A DNA stretch of 64,000 bases, taken from contig NZ_KK211217.1 of the NCBI RefSeq assembly GCF_000621165.1, forward strand, positions 1 to 64,000, read 5' to 3'. Below are positions 45,468 through 54,569 of the stretch, piece after piece; position 1 is the stretch's first letter, and each line of letters begins with the position of its first letter. The DNA is from Enterovibrio calviensis DSM 14347 (GTDB lineage: Bacteria; Pseudomonadota; Gammaproteobacteria; Enterobacterales; Vibrionaceae). The notes below the pieces were generated by a model. That model worked only from the letters and a program-made list of their open reading frames with translations, was not told the DNA's origin and ran no database searches. The position numbers and the translations under genes were made by a program.

Positions 45468-47126
45468 ATGCTTAGCAAAACGAAACTTGCAGCCATTGTG
45501 CTTGCCGCTTTAACCGCACCAACCGCGATTGCCACAGAAAGACACGAGCTGACCATCGTGTCGGATTTCTATCCGACGATGATCAGAAACTTCAACCCTT
45601 TCCTGTCCACCACGCTGCGTACGACGACAGATTTCGTCTACGAGCCTTTGGTCATTTTCAACCAGATGCACGGGAACAAGCCGGTTATGCGTCTGGCGAA
45701 AGATTACTATCTTTCAGAAGACCTGATGCAGGTCACGTTTGAAATTCGAGAGGGCGTGAAGTGGTCAGACGGTAAACCGTTCACGGCAGAAGACGTTGTT
45801 TATTCATTTGCACTCATTAAAGAAAAGCCAGAGCTCGATCCTAAAGGCATGGACAACTGGGTCAAATCCGTCCGACAGGATGGCAATAAGGTTATTTTTG
45901 ACCTGACTGAGGTCAATACCAATGTCCCGTATGAAATCTCGACCATTCCAATTGTGCCAAAGCACATTTGGCAGAACATTGAAAAACCGGAGCTGTTCAC
46001 CAACGACAATCCAGTAGGTTCGGGGCCATTTACCGAAATCGACACCTTTACGCCTCAGCTTTATATTCAGTGTCGTAATCCGCATTACTGGGACAATGAC
46101 AATCTCGACGTCGATTGCTTACGTGTGCCTCAAATCGCTAACAATGATCAGTTGTTGAGTAAGGTCATCAAATCTGAATTGGATTGGAGTGGACACTTCA
46201 TTCCTGATGTCGACATGGTCTATGCAGCAAGAAGCCCTCACCACAAATACTGGTACCCAGCGGCGGGCCCTCAATCCTTCATGCTGAATTTCAAAACGCC
46301 GCACCCAGGCAACAATGAAGCGATTAACAACATCGACTTCCGTCGTGCGTTCTCTATGTCGATCGACCGTCAGAAAATCATCAATATTGCGTTTTACGGT
46401 AACGGCGTGGTGAACGATTACGCGTCTGGTCTTGGTCAAGTCTTCGATTTCTGGGCAAACCAAGACACCTATAACCAATACAAAAACTACAACACATTCA
46501 GCGTAGACAATGCGAAAGCGTTGCTTAAAGAAGCAGGATTTATCGATATCGATGGTGATGGTTTCGTTGAAACGCCTACCGGTCAGCAAATTGAGCTTGA
46601 ACTTCAATCTCCAACGGGGTGGACTGATTTCAATAATGCCGTCCAATTAGGGGTAGAGCAGCTTCAAAAAGTTGGCGTGAAAGCCAAAGCCCGTACCGCA
46701 GACTTCGCTGTGTACAACCAAGCAATGTTATCTGGCACTTATGACGTGGCGTATACCAACTACGTGATTGGTGCCGACCCTCATCGCTATTGGAACCGCG
46801 CTTTCCATTCTCGCTACCAAGAAGGAGCCAATGCGCCTCGCTATGCGATGCATTTCTTTAAGCATGAAGAGCTTGATGTCCTATTAGACAGTTTCTATAA
46901 AACGGACAAGCAAGAAGAGCAGATGCAAATCGCGCACAAAATCCAAAAAATCATCGCAGAGAATCAAGTCACGGTACCTGTGATGTCAGGTGTGGATGTG
47001 TATCAGTTCAATGAAAGCCGCTTCACGGGCTGGTGGAACGAAGCAAATCCAAAAGGTCGTCCAATGTCATGGGCGGGTGTACCTGAGCGTCTGTTGCATG
47101 TTCTGGATTTGAAACCTAAAGCCTAA
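45468..47126 (+). CDS. ABC transporter solute-binding protein (SBP_bac_5 family)
   Basis: 552 residues. A Sec signal peptide (about 1-22, ending PTAIA) without lipobox leads into the family 5 binding fold: DFVYEPLVIFNQM, then GVKWSDGKPFTAEDVVYSF, then RRAFSMSIDRQKI. Family 5 binds peptides, but a branch in Vibrio and Thermotoga binds oligosaccharides such as chitobiose, cellobiose or mannobiose; the gene layout here is like the Vibrio chitin-oligosaccharide transporter. Given the neighbours, a mannose-containing glycan or glycopeptide is the proposed ligand. Aromatic-rich segments (TYNQYKNYNTF, WANQDTYNQY) could stack on sugars. Confidence 0.88.
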   Translation: MLSKTKLAAIVLAALTAPTAIATERHELTIVSDFYPTMIRNFNPFLSTTLRTTTDFVYEPLVIFNQMHGNKPVMRLAKDYYLSEDLMQVTFEIREGVKWSDGKPFTAEDVVYSFALIKEKPELDPKGMDNWVKSVRQDGNKVIFDLTEVNTNVPYEISTIPIVPKHIWQNIEKPELFTNDNPVGSGPFTEIDTFTPQLYIQCRNPHYWDNDNLDVDCLRVPQIANNDQLLSKVIKSELDWSGHFIPDVDMVYAARSPHHKYWYPAAGPQSFMLNFKTPHPGNNEAINNIDFRRAFSMSIDRQKIINIAFYGNGVVNDYASGLGQVFDFWANQDTYNQYKNYNTFSVDNAKALLKEAGFIDIDGDGFVETPTGQQIELELQSPTGWTDFNNAVQLGVEQLQKVGVKAKARTADFAVYNQAMLSGTYDVAYTNYVIGADPHRYWNRAFHSRYQEGANAPRYAMHFFKHEELDVLLDSFYKTDKQEEQMQIAHKIQKIIAENQVTVPVMSGVDVYQFNESRFTGWWNEANPKGRPMSWAGVPERLLHVLDLKPKA

Positions 47127-47135
47127 GGCTATTCG

Positions 47136-47159
47136 GGAGCGCATGTTCGTATGCGCTCC
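47136..47159 (+). other. Hairpin after the solute-binding protein gene
   Basis: A perfect 9-bp stem (ggagcgcat / atgcgctcc) with a 6-nt loop and no strong T-run. Such hairpins after the binding-protein gene commonly keep its message more abundant than that of the permeases. Confidence 0.6.
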
Positions 47160-47251
47160 TTAGTTTCTCGTTAATCAACACCTATCAGCGTAATAAAAAT
47201 GGCTAAGCCTGTTTTTATATGCACCGGGTTAACTGTATCTGAGGATAAGGT

Positions 47252-48238
47252 ATGGCCTTTTTTCTTCGACGGCTTTCATTCTATTTAATGGCATTAATTT
47301 TTGCCGCCACATTGAATTTTATTTTGCCCCGCGCAATGCCTGGCGATCCGGTCACCATGATGTTTGCGAATGCAACGGCAGAGGTAACGCCAGAGCGTAT
47401 CGAATCCATGAAAAAGCTTCTTGGGTTTGTCGACGCGCCGTTGCCGCAGCAATATTTATCGTATTTGGCCAACATCTTCACCGGTAACTGGGGCATTTCC
47501 ATTAAGTACTTTCCCATTACGGTGAACGAGCTGTTGGCAAGTGCGGTTGGCTGGTCTTTGTTTCTAACAGGTTCTGCCATTGTTCTGGCTTTCTGTATTG
47601 GTTCGGTGCTTGGCATTTTTGCCGCGTGGCGTCGTGGCAGTCACTACGACTCCTTCATTTCGCCCAGCATGTTGGTGGTGCAATCTATTCCATCCGTGGT
47701 TGTCGCCATGTTGGTGCTTTACACCTTTGCGATAGGCCTTGAGTGGTTCCCTTCCGGCAACGCTTATACCGTGGGAACTCATCCCGACTGGGGCAGTTGG
47801 GAGTTCTACAAAGACGTCGGCTATCACGCTGTCTTGCCGTTGTTCTGTGCCACGATTGGCCAGATTGGTGGCTTCCTTATCAGCATGCGTAACAACATGA
47901 TCAATTTGCTCAATGAAGACTTCATTACAATGGCAAAAGCCAAAGGGTTGAGTGAAAACCGTGTTGTCTTCAATTACGCCGCCCGTAACTCCATGCTGCC
48001 AAGTGTCACTGCGTTGTCCATGGCGTTGGGGTCGGCCATCAGTGGTCAGTTGATTGTTGAAATGATTTTCAACTACCCAGGACTTGGCACTGTGTTGCTG
48101 AATGCCATCCATGCGCGTGATTACCAAGTGCTTCAAGGTCAGCTTCTACTCATGACCATGTTTATGTTGTTCTTCAACTTCTTGGCAGACTTGATGATCG
48201 TTTACCTCGATCCTCGTTTGCGCAAGGGAGGTAAATAA
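47252..48238 (+). CDS. ABC transporter permease (DppB/OppB type)
   Basis: 328 residues with about six membrane helices. The N-terminal FFLRRLSFYLMALIFAATL and PRAMPGDPV are typical of OppB-type permeases, and the cytoplasmic EAA loop is EDFITMAKAKGLSENRVV. It forms half of the membrane channel of the oligosaccharide/peptide importer. The next permease starts 2 bp later. Confidence 0.93.
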   Translation: MAFFLRRLSFYLMALIFAATLNFILPRAMPGDPVTMMFANATAEVTPERIESMKKLLGFVDAPLPQQYLSYLANIFTGNWGISIKYFPITVNELLASAVGWSLFLTGSAIVLAFCIGSVLGIFAAWRRGSHYDSFISPSMLVVQSIPSVVVAMLVLYTFAIGLEWFPSGNAYTVGTHPDWGSWEFYKDVGYHAVLPLFCATIGQIGGFLISMRNNMINLLNEDFITMAKAKGLSENRVVFNYAARNSMLPSVTALSMALGSAISGQLIVEMIFNYPGLGTVLLNAIHARDYQVLQGQLLLMTMFMLFFNFLADLMIVYLDPRLRKGGK

Positions 48239-48240
48239 TC

Positions 48241-49260
48241 ATGAAAGCGTTAATGAGATTACTCATTGGGAATAAGAAGTCTCTGGCTGGGCTTATTATT
48301 CTGATCATGTTTGCGTTGGTTGCCATCTTCGCGCCTGTTATCACCAAACACGCACCTGATGTGGGCACAGGCAACCCACACGAATACCCTGCGTTTATCG
48401 TGAAAGCCGCGCAGGAAAATCCAGAAGGTTGGATAGCAAAAAACCTCGCCAATAATCCTCGTCGTTTGATGATGTCTGAAGGGGCTGATCACGTCCTTGG
48501 CACATCGAGAATGGGCCGAGATATTTGGTCGCAGTTAGTTTATGGCGCAAGAACATCACTGGCAGTCGGCGTTGGGGCGGGTGTACTGGTGTGCTTTTTG
48601 GCAACAGCGATTGGCGTAACGGCAGGTTATTTCGGCGGTAAGGTTGATGATTATCTGTCGGCAGCCATGAACATCATGTTAGTGGTGCCGCAGTTACCGC
48701 TGCTCTTTATCATTGCCGCGTTTATTGGCGAGGCAGGCCCCGCCACTATTGCTGTGGTGATAGCCATCACTTCGTGGGCTTGGGGCGCTAGGGTGGTTCG
48801 AGCGCAGACGTTATCGGTGCGAGAGAAAGAATTCGTGCGTGCGGCAGAAGTGTTGGGCGAGAAAACGTGGCGCATTATTGCCGTCGAGATTCTCCCTAAC
48901 CTGATGTCGATTCTCGGCGCTAGCTTCATTGGTTGTGTGTTGCTCGCGATCATGACTGAAGCCAGCCTATCCTTCCTCGGGCTAGGTGATCCGAACTCCA
49001 TCAGTTGGGGCGTGATGCTCTACAACGTTCAAACCTCTTCATCCATGCTGATTGGCGCATGGTGGGAAATTCTGGCGCCTTGTTTTGCGTTGACCATGAT
49101 AGCGGTGGGCTTGTCGCTTCTTAACTTCGCGGTGGATGAAATCGCGAACCCACAACTGCGCTCACAGAAAGGCTTTCGCCTTTGGAAGAAACGCAACAAG
49201 TGGGAAAAATCGTCAGCTCGCGCAAAACGCCCAGTATTTGAAGAAGGACCGCACTCATGA
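48241..49260 (+). CDS. ABC transporter permease (DppC/OppC type)
   Basis: 339 residues. An N-terminal helix (about 16-33) is followed by a periplasmic loop with HVLGTSRMGRDIWSQLVYGARTSL and five more helices; the EAA loop is EKEFVRAAEVLGEKTWRII. It pairs with the preceding permease. Its end overlaps the next start (ATGA) by 4 bp. Confidence 0.93.
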   Translation: MKALMRLLIGNKKSLAGLIILIMFALVAIFAPVITKHAPDVGTGNPHEYPAFIVKAAQENPEGWIAKNLANNPRRLMMSEGADHVLGTSRMGRDIWSQLVYGARTSLAVGVGAGVLVCFLATAIGVTAGYFGGKVDDYLSAAMNIMLVVPQLPLLFIIAAFIGEAGPATIAVVIAITSWAWGARVVRAQTLSVREKEFVRAAEVLGEKTWRIIAVEILPNLMSILGASFIGCVLLAIMTEASLSFLGLGDPNSISWGVMLYNVQTSSSMLIGAWWEILAPCFALTMIAVGLSLLNFAVDEIANPQLRSQKGFRLWKKRNKWEKSSARAKRPVFEEGPHS

Positions 49261-50237
49261 CAACCCCTCAAATCTCGATACGCAATTTGTGTGTGGACTA
49301 CATCACCGATGCGGGTGATGTTCGCGCGGTGAATGATGTCAGCTTTGACATTGGTAAAGGTGAAGTGTTTGGGTTAGCCGGAGAGTCTGGCTGCGGTAAG
49401 TCAACGGTGGCCTTTTCACTGATGCGCTTGCACAAGCCCCCCGCGTATATCTCAAAGGGTGAAGTCTTTTTTGATGGTCATGGTGACTTGCTGAAGAAAT
49501 CCGAACAGGCCATGTCGCGTTTTCGTTGGAAAGAAGTGTCCATGGTATTTCAAAGTGCCATGAACGCGCTTAACCCTGTCTTGACCATGGAAGAGCAATT
49601 TTGCGACGTGATCATGCGCCATACCGATTTCACTCGTGATCAGGCGAAACGACGAGCAGAAGGCCTGCTGGAGATTGTCGATATTCACCCGAGCCGTTTG
49701 ACCGACTATCCGCATCAATTCTCTGGTGGCATGCGTCAGCGTTTGGTTATTGCAATCGCGTTAGCGCTGAACCCTAAAATGATCATCATGGATGAGCCGA
49801 CAACGGCACTGGATGTTGTGGTTCAACGCGAGATTTTGCAAAAGATCCATGCGCTGAAAGAAGAGTTTGGCTTCTCGATTTTGTTCATCACTCACGATCT
49901 GTCTCTGATGGTCGAATTCTCAGATCGTATCGGCATTATGTATGCCGGCGAGCTGATTGAGGTCGCGCCATCAAAGCAAATTCTGACCACGCCTTTTCAC
50001 CCGTACACAGAAGGATTGGGAAGTTCATTCCCGTCTCTAACGGGCCCTAAAACCCAATTGAAAGGCATTCCTGGTAGTCCACTTAACCTGTTTGATATTC
50101 CCACAGGCTGTCGCTTTCAAGCGCGCTGCGGCAAAACGCAATCGAGTTGTTTCACCCAATCAACTGCGCTGACATTGATTGAGCCGGGACGTTACTCAAA
50201 CTGCCATTTGTTTACTTCGCCAACGGCTAAGGGCTGA
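49257..50237 (+). CDS. ABC transporter ATP-binding protein (DppD/OppD type)
   Basis: 326 residues. Walker A is GESGCGKST, the signature FSGGMRQR, Walker B MIIMDEPTTALD and the switch histidine in FITHDLSL. The C-terminal cysteines (GCRFQARCGKTQSSC) are those seen in oligopeptide/oligosaccharide ATPases, where they may bind an iron-sulfur cluster. It energises import together with the next ATPase. Confidence 0.94.
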   Translation: MTTPQISIRNLCVDYITDAGDVRAVNDVSFDIGKGEVFGLAGESGCGKSTVAFSLMRLHKPPAYISKGEVFFDGHGDLLKKSEQAMSRFRWKEVSMVFQSAMNALNPVLTMEEQFCDVIMRHTDFTRDQAKRRAEGLLEIVDIHPSRLTDYPHQFSGGMRQRLVIAIALALNPKMIIMDEPTTALDVVVQREILQKIHALKEEFGFSILFITHDLSLMVEFSDRIGIMYAGELIEVAPSKQILTTPFHPYTEGLGSSFPSLTGPKTQLKGIPGSPLNLFDIPTGCRFQARCGKTQSSCFTQSTALTLIEPGRYSNCHLFTSPTAKG

Positions 50238-50247
50238 GGAGATACTT

Positions 50248-51240
50248 ATGAGTAAGCCAACAGGAAAACTCATTATCGAGGGCAAAAACCTCATCAAAGA
50301 TTTTGCCGTTAGCAGTAATTCGCTTCAGAAAACGAAGATGCGCGCCATCAATGACGTGTCATTCAAAATGTATAAAGGGCGCGGATTAGCCGTGGTGGGC
50401 GAGTCGGGTTCCGGCAAATCCACTACGGCAAAAATGATTGCCAAAATGTACCCGCCAACGGGTGGGAGCATCGAGTACTTCGGGCGTGATATTCAGTCAA
50501 TAACCAAGCGTGACGACCTGATGCTCTATCGTCAGGGCGTTCAAATGGTATGGCAGGATCCGTTTGGTTCGCTCAATCCTACCCATACGATTTTTCATCA
50601 CATTGCTCGCCCGCTTCTCATCCACAACAAGCTGGATGGAAGCGACAAGAAAGCGCTAGAGGACATGGTTTATGACTTGTTGCAGCAAGTCGGCCTAACC
50701 CCGCCTAAAGAGACTGCCGCCAAATACCCGCATCAGTTATCGGGTGGTCAGCGCCAACGTGTCAATTTGGCGAGAAATATAGCGGTGGGTGCGGAGGTGG
50801 TGTTGGCCGATGAGCCTACATCCATGCTTGATGTTTCGATTCGTGCCGGTGTTCTGAACCTGATGGAAGAGATGAAAGTGGAGCGTGAAATGGCACTGCT
50901 TTACATCACTCACGATATCGCGACTGCCCGTTATATCGCCGAGGACATCGCCGTGATGTATGTCGGTCACATGGTTGAGTGGGGCGATGTGGAGCAAATT
51001 ATCCATGATCCGCAGCACCCGTATACCCAATTGCTGGTATCAGCGGTGCCCGATCCTAGTAAATCGATTCATGAAAAGCTTAAAGGGAATCGCGGAGAGA
51101 TCCCGTTGTGGACGCCTGACAGTGTCGGTTGTCCGTTTGCAGGTCGGTGTTTACATGCCACGCCTAAGTGTAAGGAAGCTTTGCCTCCCGTTACTCAATT
51201 ATCAGAAAACCACTTTGTACGTTGTTATCTCTTCGACTAA
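50248..51240 (+). CDS. ABC transporter ATP-binding protein (DppF/OppF type)
   Basis: 330 residues from the ATG behind aggagatact; the frame is open 23 codons back into the previous gene without support. Walker A is GESGSGKST, the signature LSGGQRQR, Walker B VVLADEPTSMLD and the switch LYITHDIATA. A C-terminal cysteine motif (GCPFAGRCLHATPKC) is present. It is the partner ATPase of the heterodimer. 27 bp separate it from the aminopeptidase start. Confidence 0.94.
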   Translation: MSKPTGKLIIEGKNLIKDFAVSSNSLQKTKMRAINDVSFKMYKGRGLAVVGESGSGKSTTAKMIAKMYPPTGGSIEYFGRDIQSITKRDDLMLYRQGVQMVWQDPFGSLNPTHTIFHHIARPLLIHNKLDGSDKKALEDMVYDLLQQVGLTPPKETAAKYPHQLSGGQRQRVNLARNIAVGAEVVLADEPTSMLDVSIRAGVLNLMEEMKVEREMALLYITHDIATARYIAEDIAVMYVGHMVEWGDVEQIIHDPQHPYTQLLVSAVPDPSKSIHEKLKGNRGEIPLWTPDSVGCPFAGRCLHATPKCKEALPPVTQLSENHFVRCYLFD

Positions 51241-51267
51241 CACGTGATAACAACCGAGGACATTAGG

Positions 51268-52656
51268 ATGTTTCAACTAGCGTTTATTCGCGTCAAAGAC
51301 ACAGAGTGTCAAGCGACAAGAACTTTGCATTTGGCTGTAGGCGAAGGCAAATCACTGGACGTGAATCAGGATATTGATGGGTTCAACAGTGAAATCAAGA
51401 AGGCGACGTTTACTGTCGCAGACCTGCAAGATATTGGTTACCTGTTGGCATCAACGTTTAAGCGAGCGCAAACGCTTGAGCTTCATGTTGATGACGACGT
51501 GCTGTCTCTTCATGCCCCTGAAGTGTGGGTTAAGTGGGTGTCATTGGGGCTGGCGTTATCGTCTTACGATTACAAGCACAGAGACAGTTTCCATCTCGAG
51601 CCTGGCATCAATGCCTTTGAGCTAAAAACCGATGAAAAAACGCTATCTACGGCGTTTTTTGAAGGACAAGTTCTAGCACAAAGCCAATTGATTGCCCGTG
51701 AATTGGTGAACAAACCCGGCAACGTGATCTACCCAGAATCCTTCGTCAGTGCTGTAAAAGAACTACCAATGGAGAACACAAGCTTATCGTTTTTGACAGA
51801 AGCCGAAATGCGAGAGCAGGGGTTTGGTGGTCTGGTTTGTATTTCTCAAGGCAGTGACCGTGATGGTCGCATGCTGTGCTTGGATTACCATCCCGAAGGC
51901 GCAAAAACGACGATTGCGCTGGTCGGTAAAGGCGTCACCTTTGATACCGGTGGGATCAGCATCAAAGGCCAATTACGCATGAGTACCATGAAGGTCGACA
52001 TGGGCGGTGCGGCGGCGGTGGTTGGCGCATTGAATGCAATCGCTCAGTTACACCTTCCTGTTCGCGTGATTGGCTTGTGTGGTTTGGTTGAAAACATGCC
52101 GTCAGGCGGTGCTATCAAGCCGGGGGATGTCGTCACTATGTTGTCGGGTAAAAGCGTCGAAATTATCTCGACGGATGCCGAAGGACGCATGGTGTTGGCG
52201 GATGTGATGCACTACGCGCAGCAAACCTATCAGCCTGATTATTTGGTTGATATCGCCACACTCACTGGCGCAACGGGCGTTTCGTTAGGCAAGGCGTTTG
52301 CATCTTTGATGGGTAACAGTGATGAGCTGAAAACACTGGCCAAAACGGCGGGCAATAGCTGCTCAGAACCTTTGTGGGAAATGCCTATTAGTGCAGATCT
52401 TTTCGAAGCGTCGCTGAAAAGTGATTTCGCGGATGTTCGCCATGGCAGTGAAGATGGCGATGCAGGTGCGAGCGTGGCAGCGACTTTCCTTCATCACTTT
52501 GTGGCACCCGATCAGAAATGGATACACATCGATTCTGCGGCGATGTCTCTTGGTATGTCGCATCGAAAAATCTATCCAAAAGCGGCGTCAGGGTACGGCA
52601 CATTTTTGCTTACTTCGCTTTGCCAACATATTGCATCTTTGACGAATAACGAATAA
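51268..52656 (+). CDS. M17-family leucyl aminopeptidase-like protein
   Basis: 462 residues from the ATG behind gaggacattagg; a frame extension of eight codons is unsupported. The catalytic domain has the metal motifs VGKGVTFDTGGISIKG (Lys and Asp) and STDAEGRMVLAD (Asp and Glu) and MKVDMGGAAAVVGA. It removes N-terminal residues from peptides in the cytoplasm. The N-terminal domain is divergent from PepA. The placement directly before aspartylglucosaminidase suggests that it trims amino acids from imported glycopeptides, exposing the free Asn that the next enzyme needs. A 7-bp tandem repeat covers its stop codon. Confidence 0.88.
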   Translation: MFQLAFIRVKDTECQATRTLHLAVGEGKSLDVNQDIDGFNSEIKKATFTVADLQDIGYLLASTFKRAQTLELHVDDDVLSLHAPEVWVKWVSLGLALSSYDYKHRDSFHLEPGINAFELKTDEKTLSTAFFEGQVLAQSQLIARELVNKPGNVIYPESFVSAVKELPMENTSLSFLTEAEMREQGFGGLVCISQGSDRDGRMLCLDYHPEGAKTTIALVGKGVTFDTGGISIKGQLRMSTMKVDMGGAAAVVGALNAIAQLHLPVRVIGLCGLVENMPSGGAIKPGDVVTMLSGKSVEIISTDAEGRMVLADVMHYAQQTYQPDYLVDIATLTGATGVSLGKAFASLMGNSDELKTLAKTAGNSCSEPLWEMPISADLFEASLKSDFADVRHGSEDGDAGASVAATFLHHFVAPDQKWIHIDSAAMSLGMSHRKIYPKAASGYGTFLLTSLCQHIASLTNNE

Positions 52657-52670
52657 CGAATAACGAATAA
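52643..52670. repeat. Four tandem copies of a 7-bp repeat (cgaataa)
   Basis: cgaataa occurs four times in a row across the stop codon of the M17 aminopeptidase and the short gap before the next gene. Every frame through the array meets TAA within 21 bp, so a change in copy number would alter only the last few residues and the spacing to the next ribosome-binding site. Confidence 0.9.
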
Positions 52671-52690
52671 TGACCAATAAGGACTACCCC

Positions 52691-53617
52691 ATGATTTTGC
52701 TTGCCAACTCTGAAGCCTACCCTGGCATCGAAGAATCTGCTCGTCGCTTGCAAGCCGGTGAAGATGGCCTGATCTCGTTGATTGAAGGCATTAAATTGGT
52801 CGAACTCGACCCGCGTGTGCGTACTGTTGGCTACGGTGGCTGGCCTAACGTACTTGGCGAAATGGAGCTTGATGGCTCTGTAATGGATGGCGACAACTTG
52901 CGCACTGGTGCTGTTGGCGCTTTGAAAGGCTACATGCATCCCGTGGATGTTGCACACCGAGTGATGACAGACCTAAATCACGAGATTCTTGTGGGTGAGG
53001 GCGCGGCAATTTTCGCCAAAGAAATTGGCGCAGTCGCAGGCAACAACCTAATTGAAGACTCCAAGCAAGTCTGGTGGGAAAAGCTTGAGCAAGCGATGAC
53101 CCCTGAGGAACAAGCAGCATTTCCCAATGTACCGCTTGCTCCATTGTCCAATAACGCCACAGACCCAGAGCGTGTGCGCGATACCACTGTTTTTTTGAGC
53201 AGTGACATCAACAAAAAAATCAGTGTTGCCACGTCTACATCAGGCTGGGCATGGAAGTACCCGGGTCGTTTAGGTGACAGCCCAATTATTGGTGCGGGTT
53301 CTTACGCGGATAGTCGTTATGGCGCGTGTGCATGTACGCATACGGGTGAAATGGCAATTCGTTGTTCGACCTCCCACGCTGTAGTGCTTTACATGAAAAT
53401 GGGCATGAGTTTGGATGACGCTGTCTATGAAGCCATCAAAGACTTGGACTACCTAAAAGACGGGTACACCGAAGGCGTCACCATTCACGCGATTGACCGC
53501 TTCGGCAATCACAAAGTGGTGAGTCTCAATTGTCCTGGCAACATTACTTACTGGTTCTGGCAAACGGGCATGGATAAGCCTGAAGAGCGTCAGGCTGAAG
53601 TGATCTTCACGCGATAG
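52691..53617 (+). CDS. Aspartylglucosaminidase (N4-(beta-N-acetylglucosaminyl)-L-asparaginase)
   Basis: 308 residues. The ATG giving MILLANSEAYPG was chosen because aaggac lies at the right distance; an ATG seven codons earlier has none. It is an Ntn hydrolase that cuts itself before Thr165 in RDTTVF (human HDTIGM); other motifs are VGYGGWPN, STSGWAWKYPGRLGDSPIIG and ACTHTGE. It hydrolyses the GlcNAc-Asn bond of N-glycoproteins once the asparagine has free amino and carboxyl groups. No signal peptide is seen, so it should work in the cytoplasm, unlike many exported bacterial homologues. It is last in the plus-strand cluster, after the aminopeptidase. A plain isoaspartyl peptidase is less likely given the GYGGWPN and GRLGDSP blocks. 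Confidence 0.92.
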   Translation: MILLANSEAYPGIEESARRLQAGEDGLISLIEGIKLVELDPRVRTVGYGGWPNVLGEMELDGSVMDGDNLRTGAVGALKGYMHPVDVAHRVMTDLNHEILVGEGAAIFAKEIGAVAGNNLIEDSKQVWWEKLEQAMTPEEQAAFPNVPLAPLSNNATDPERVRDTTVFLSSDINKKISVATSTSGWAWKYPGRLGDSPIIGAGSYADSRYGACACTHTGEMAIRCSTSHAVVLYMKMGMSLDDAVYEAIKDLDYLKDGYTEGVTIHAIDRFGNHKVVSLNCPGNITYWFWQTGMDKPEERQAEVIFTR

Positions 53618-53637
53618 TTTCGCCATCAATGATCAAA

Positions 53638-53670
53638 TAAAAAGCCGCTTTTGATGAGCGGCTTTCTTTT
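53638..53670. terminator. Terminator between the two converging glycan operons
   Basis: A 9-bp stem (aaagccgct / agcggcttt) with a 7-nt loop followed by ctttt. It serves the aspartylglucosaminidase transcript and possibly the convergent RpiR gene. Confidence 0.82.
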
Positions 53671-53720
53671 CACTGTTATTCGGCTGTTGTTAGAGCGTCG
53701 TTGTTAGACGTTAACGCGGG

Positions 53721-54524
53721 TTATTTCCCAAATGGTGCTTCGGTCGACACCCAGTTTTTGATTGTCTCTCGGTCAAGCGATACATAGTGATAGTAGAGGT
53801 GATCGATAGCCATCAACATGGGCAGTTGCGCCGAAATCATGCCCGTACGCTCTTCGCCATTGAGCGAGGAGGTGAGCAAGGTTGCTGTCGCGGACTGTGA
53901 CATCTTCGATTTTGGATTCGCTGAAATCAGATAGGTTTCGATACCACGGCGTGTCAGGTTTTTCACTACCTTAGCCATGTCATCATTTTGCGCATTCAAA
54001 CTCAGCACGATCACTAGGTTATCGGTTGTCAAAATGTCTTGGTACATCTGCATCGAGTTTGTGTCTTGTACCACTTCAACGAACTTGCCGAGACGCCCAA
54101 ATCGAAACTTAAAGTCCGCCCCCGCGAGTGCACTGAAGCCCGTGCCGAACACATGAATGATTTGGTGTTTCGCGATAGCGTGGGTGATTTGGTTGATAAT
54201 GTCGCTATCAAGGCAGTGTTTCAGTTGCTGCAAGACATCGAAATAATCTTGATGAAGACCATCGTTTTCAGGTTTGGCGAGGGGGTTCGCGCTGTCCAAT
54301 TGTTCTTGGTAAAGAAACAGGAATTCTTTGAGGTTATTCAGGCCGATTTTTTGGCAAAAACGCGTAATGGAGGCTGTGGATACGCCAATGTCCGCCGCCA
54401 GCTCTTCAATGGTTTTGACAGGGCGACGTGCGAGAAAATAGTCCGCAACTTTGTTGTCGGTAGTGGTGAATTTGCTCCGTGCATATTCAAACAGCAATCC
54501 AATGTCTTTGTTCATCAGTACCAT
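53721..54524 (-). CDS. RpiR/MurR-family transcriptional regulator with SIS domain
   Basis: 267 residues. The N-terminal HTH_6 domain (about 15-75, EELAADIGVSTASITRFCQK) is joined to a SIS phosphosugar-binding domain (about 115-245, IHVFGTGFSALAGADFKFRF and VLSLNAQNDDMAKVV). Such proteins sense sugar phosphates, for example MurNAc-6P for MurR. It follows the alpha-mannosidase by 45 bp on the same strand and probably responds to a phosphorylated mannoside made by the neighbouring PTS. No clear ribosome-binding site is seen; ATG codons at 1 and 4 are both possible. Confidence 0.9.
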   Translation of the reverse strand: MVLMNKDIGLLFEYARSKFTTTDNKVADYFLARRPVKTIEELAADIGVSTASITRFCQKIGLNNLKEFLFLYQEQLDSANPLAKPENDGLHQDYFDVLQQLKHCLDSDIINQITHAIAKHQIIHVFGTGFSALAGADFKFRFGRLGKFVEVVQDTNSMQMYQDILTTDNLVIVLSLNAQNDDMAKVVKNLTRRGIETYLISANPKSKMSQSATATLLTSSLNGEERTGMISAQLPMLMAIDHLYYHYVSLDRETIKNWVSTEAPFGK

Positions 54525-54569
54525 AGGCCATCAATCATTCGCCCCACTACCGTAGGGCGAACGCTCCTC

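Noticed and set aside
46119-46646. 175-codon open frame antisense to the solute-binding protein gene
   Set aside because: The plus-strand frame encodes a clear family 5 binding protein with signal peptide; the antisense frame has no domain features or ribosome-binding site.
47564-48136. Long open frame (190 codons) antisense to the OppB-type permease gene
   Set aside because: It is the reverse frame of a well-supported permease gene, is rich in His/Gln in a way typical of antisense frames, and has no recognisable motif.
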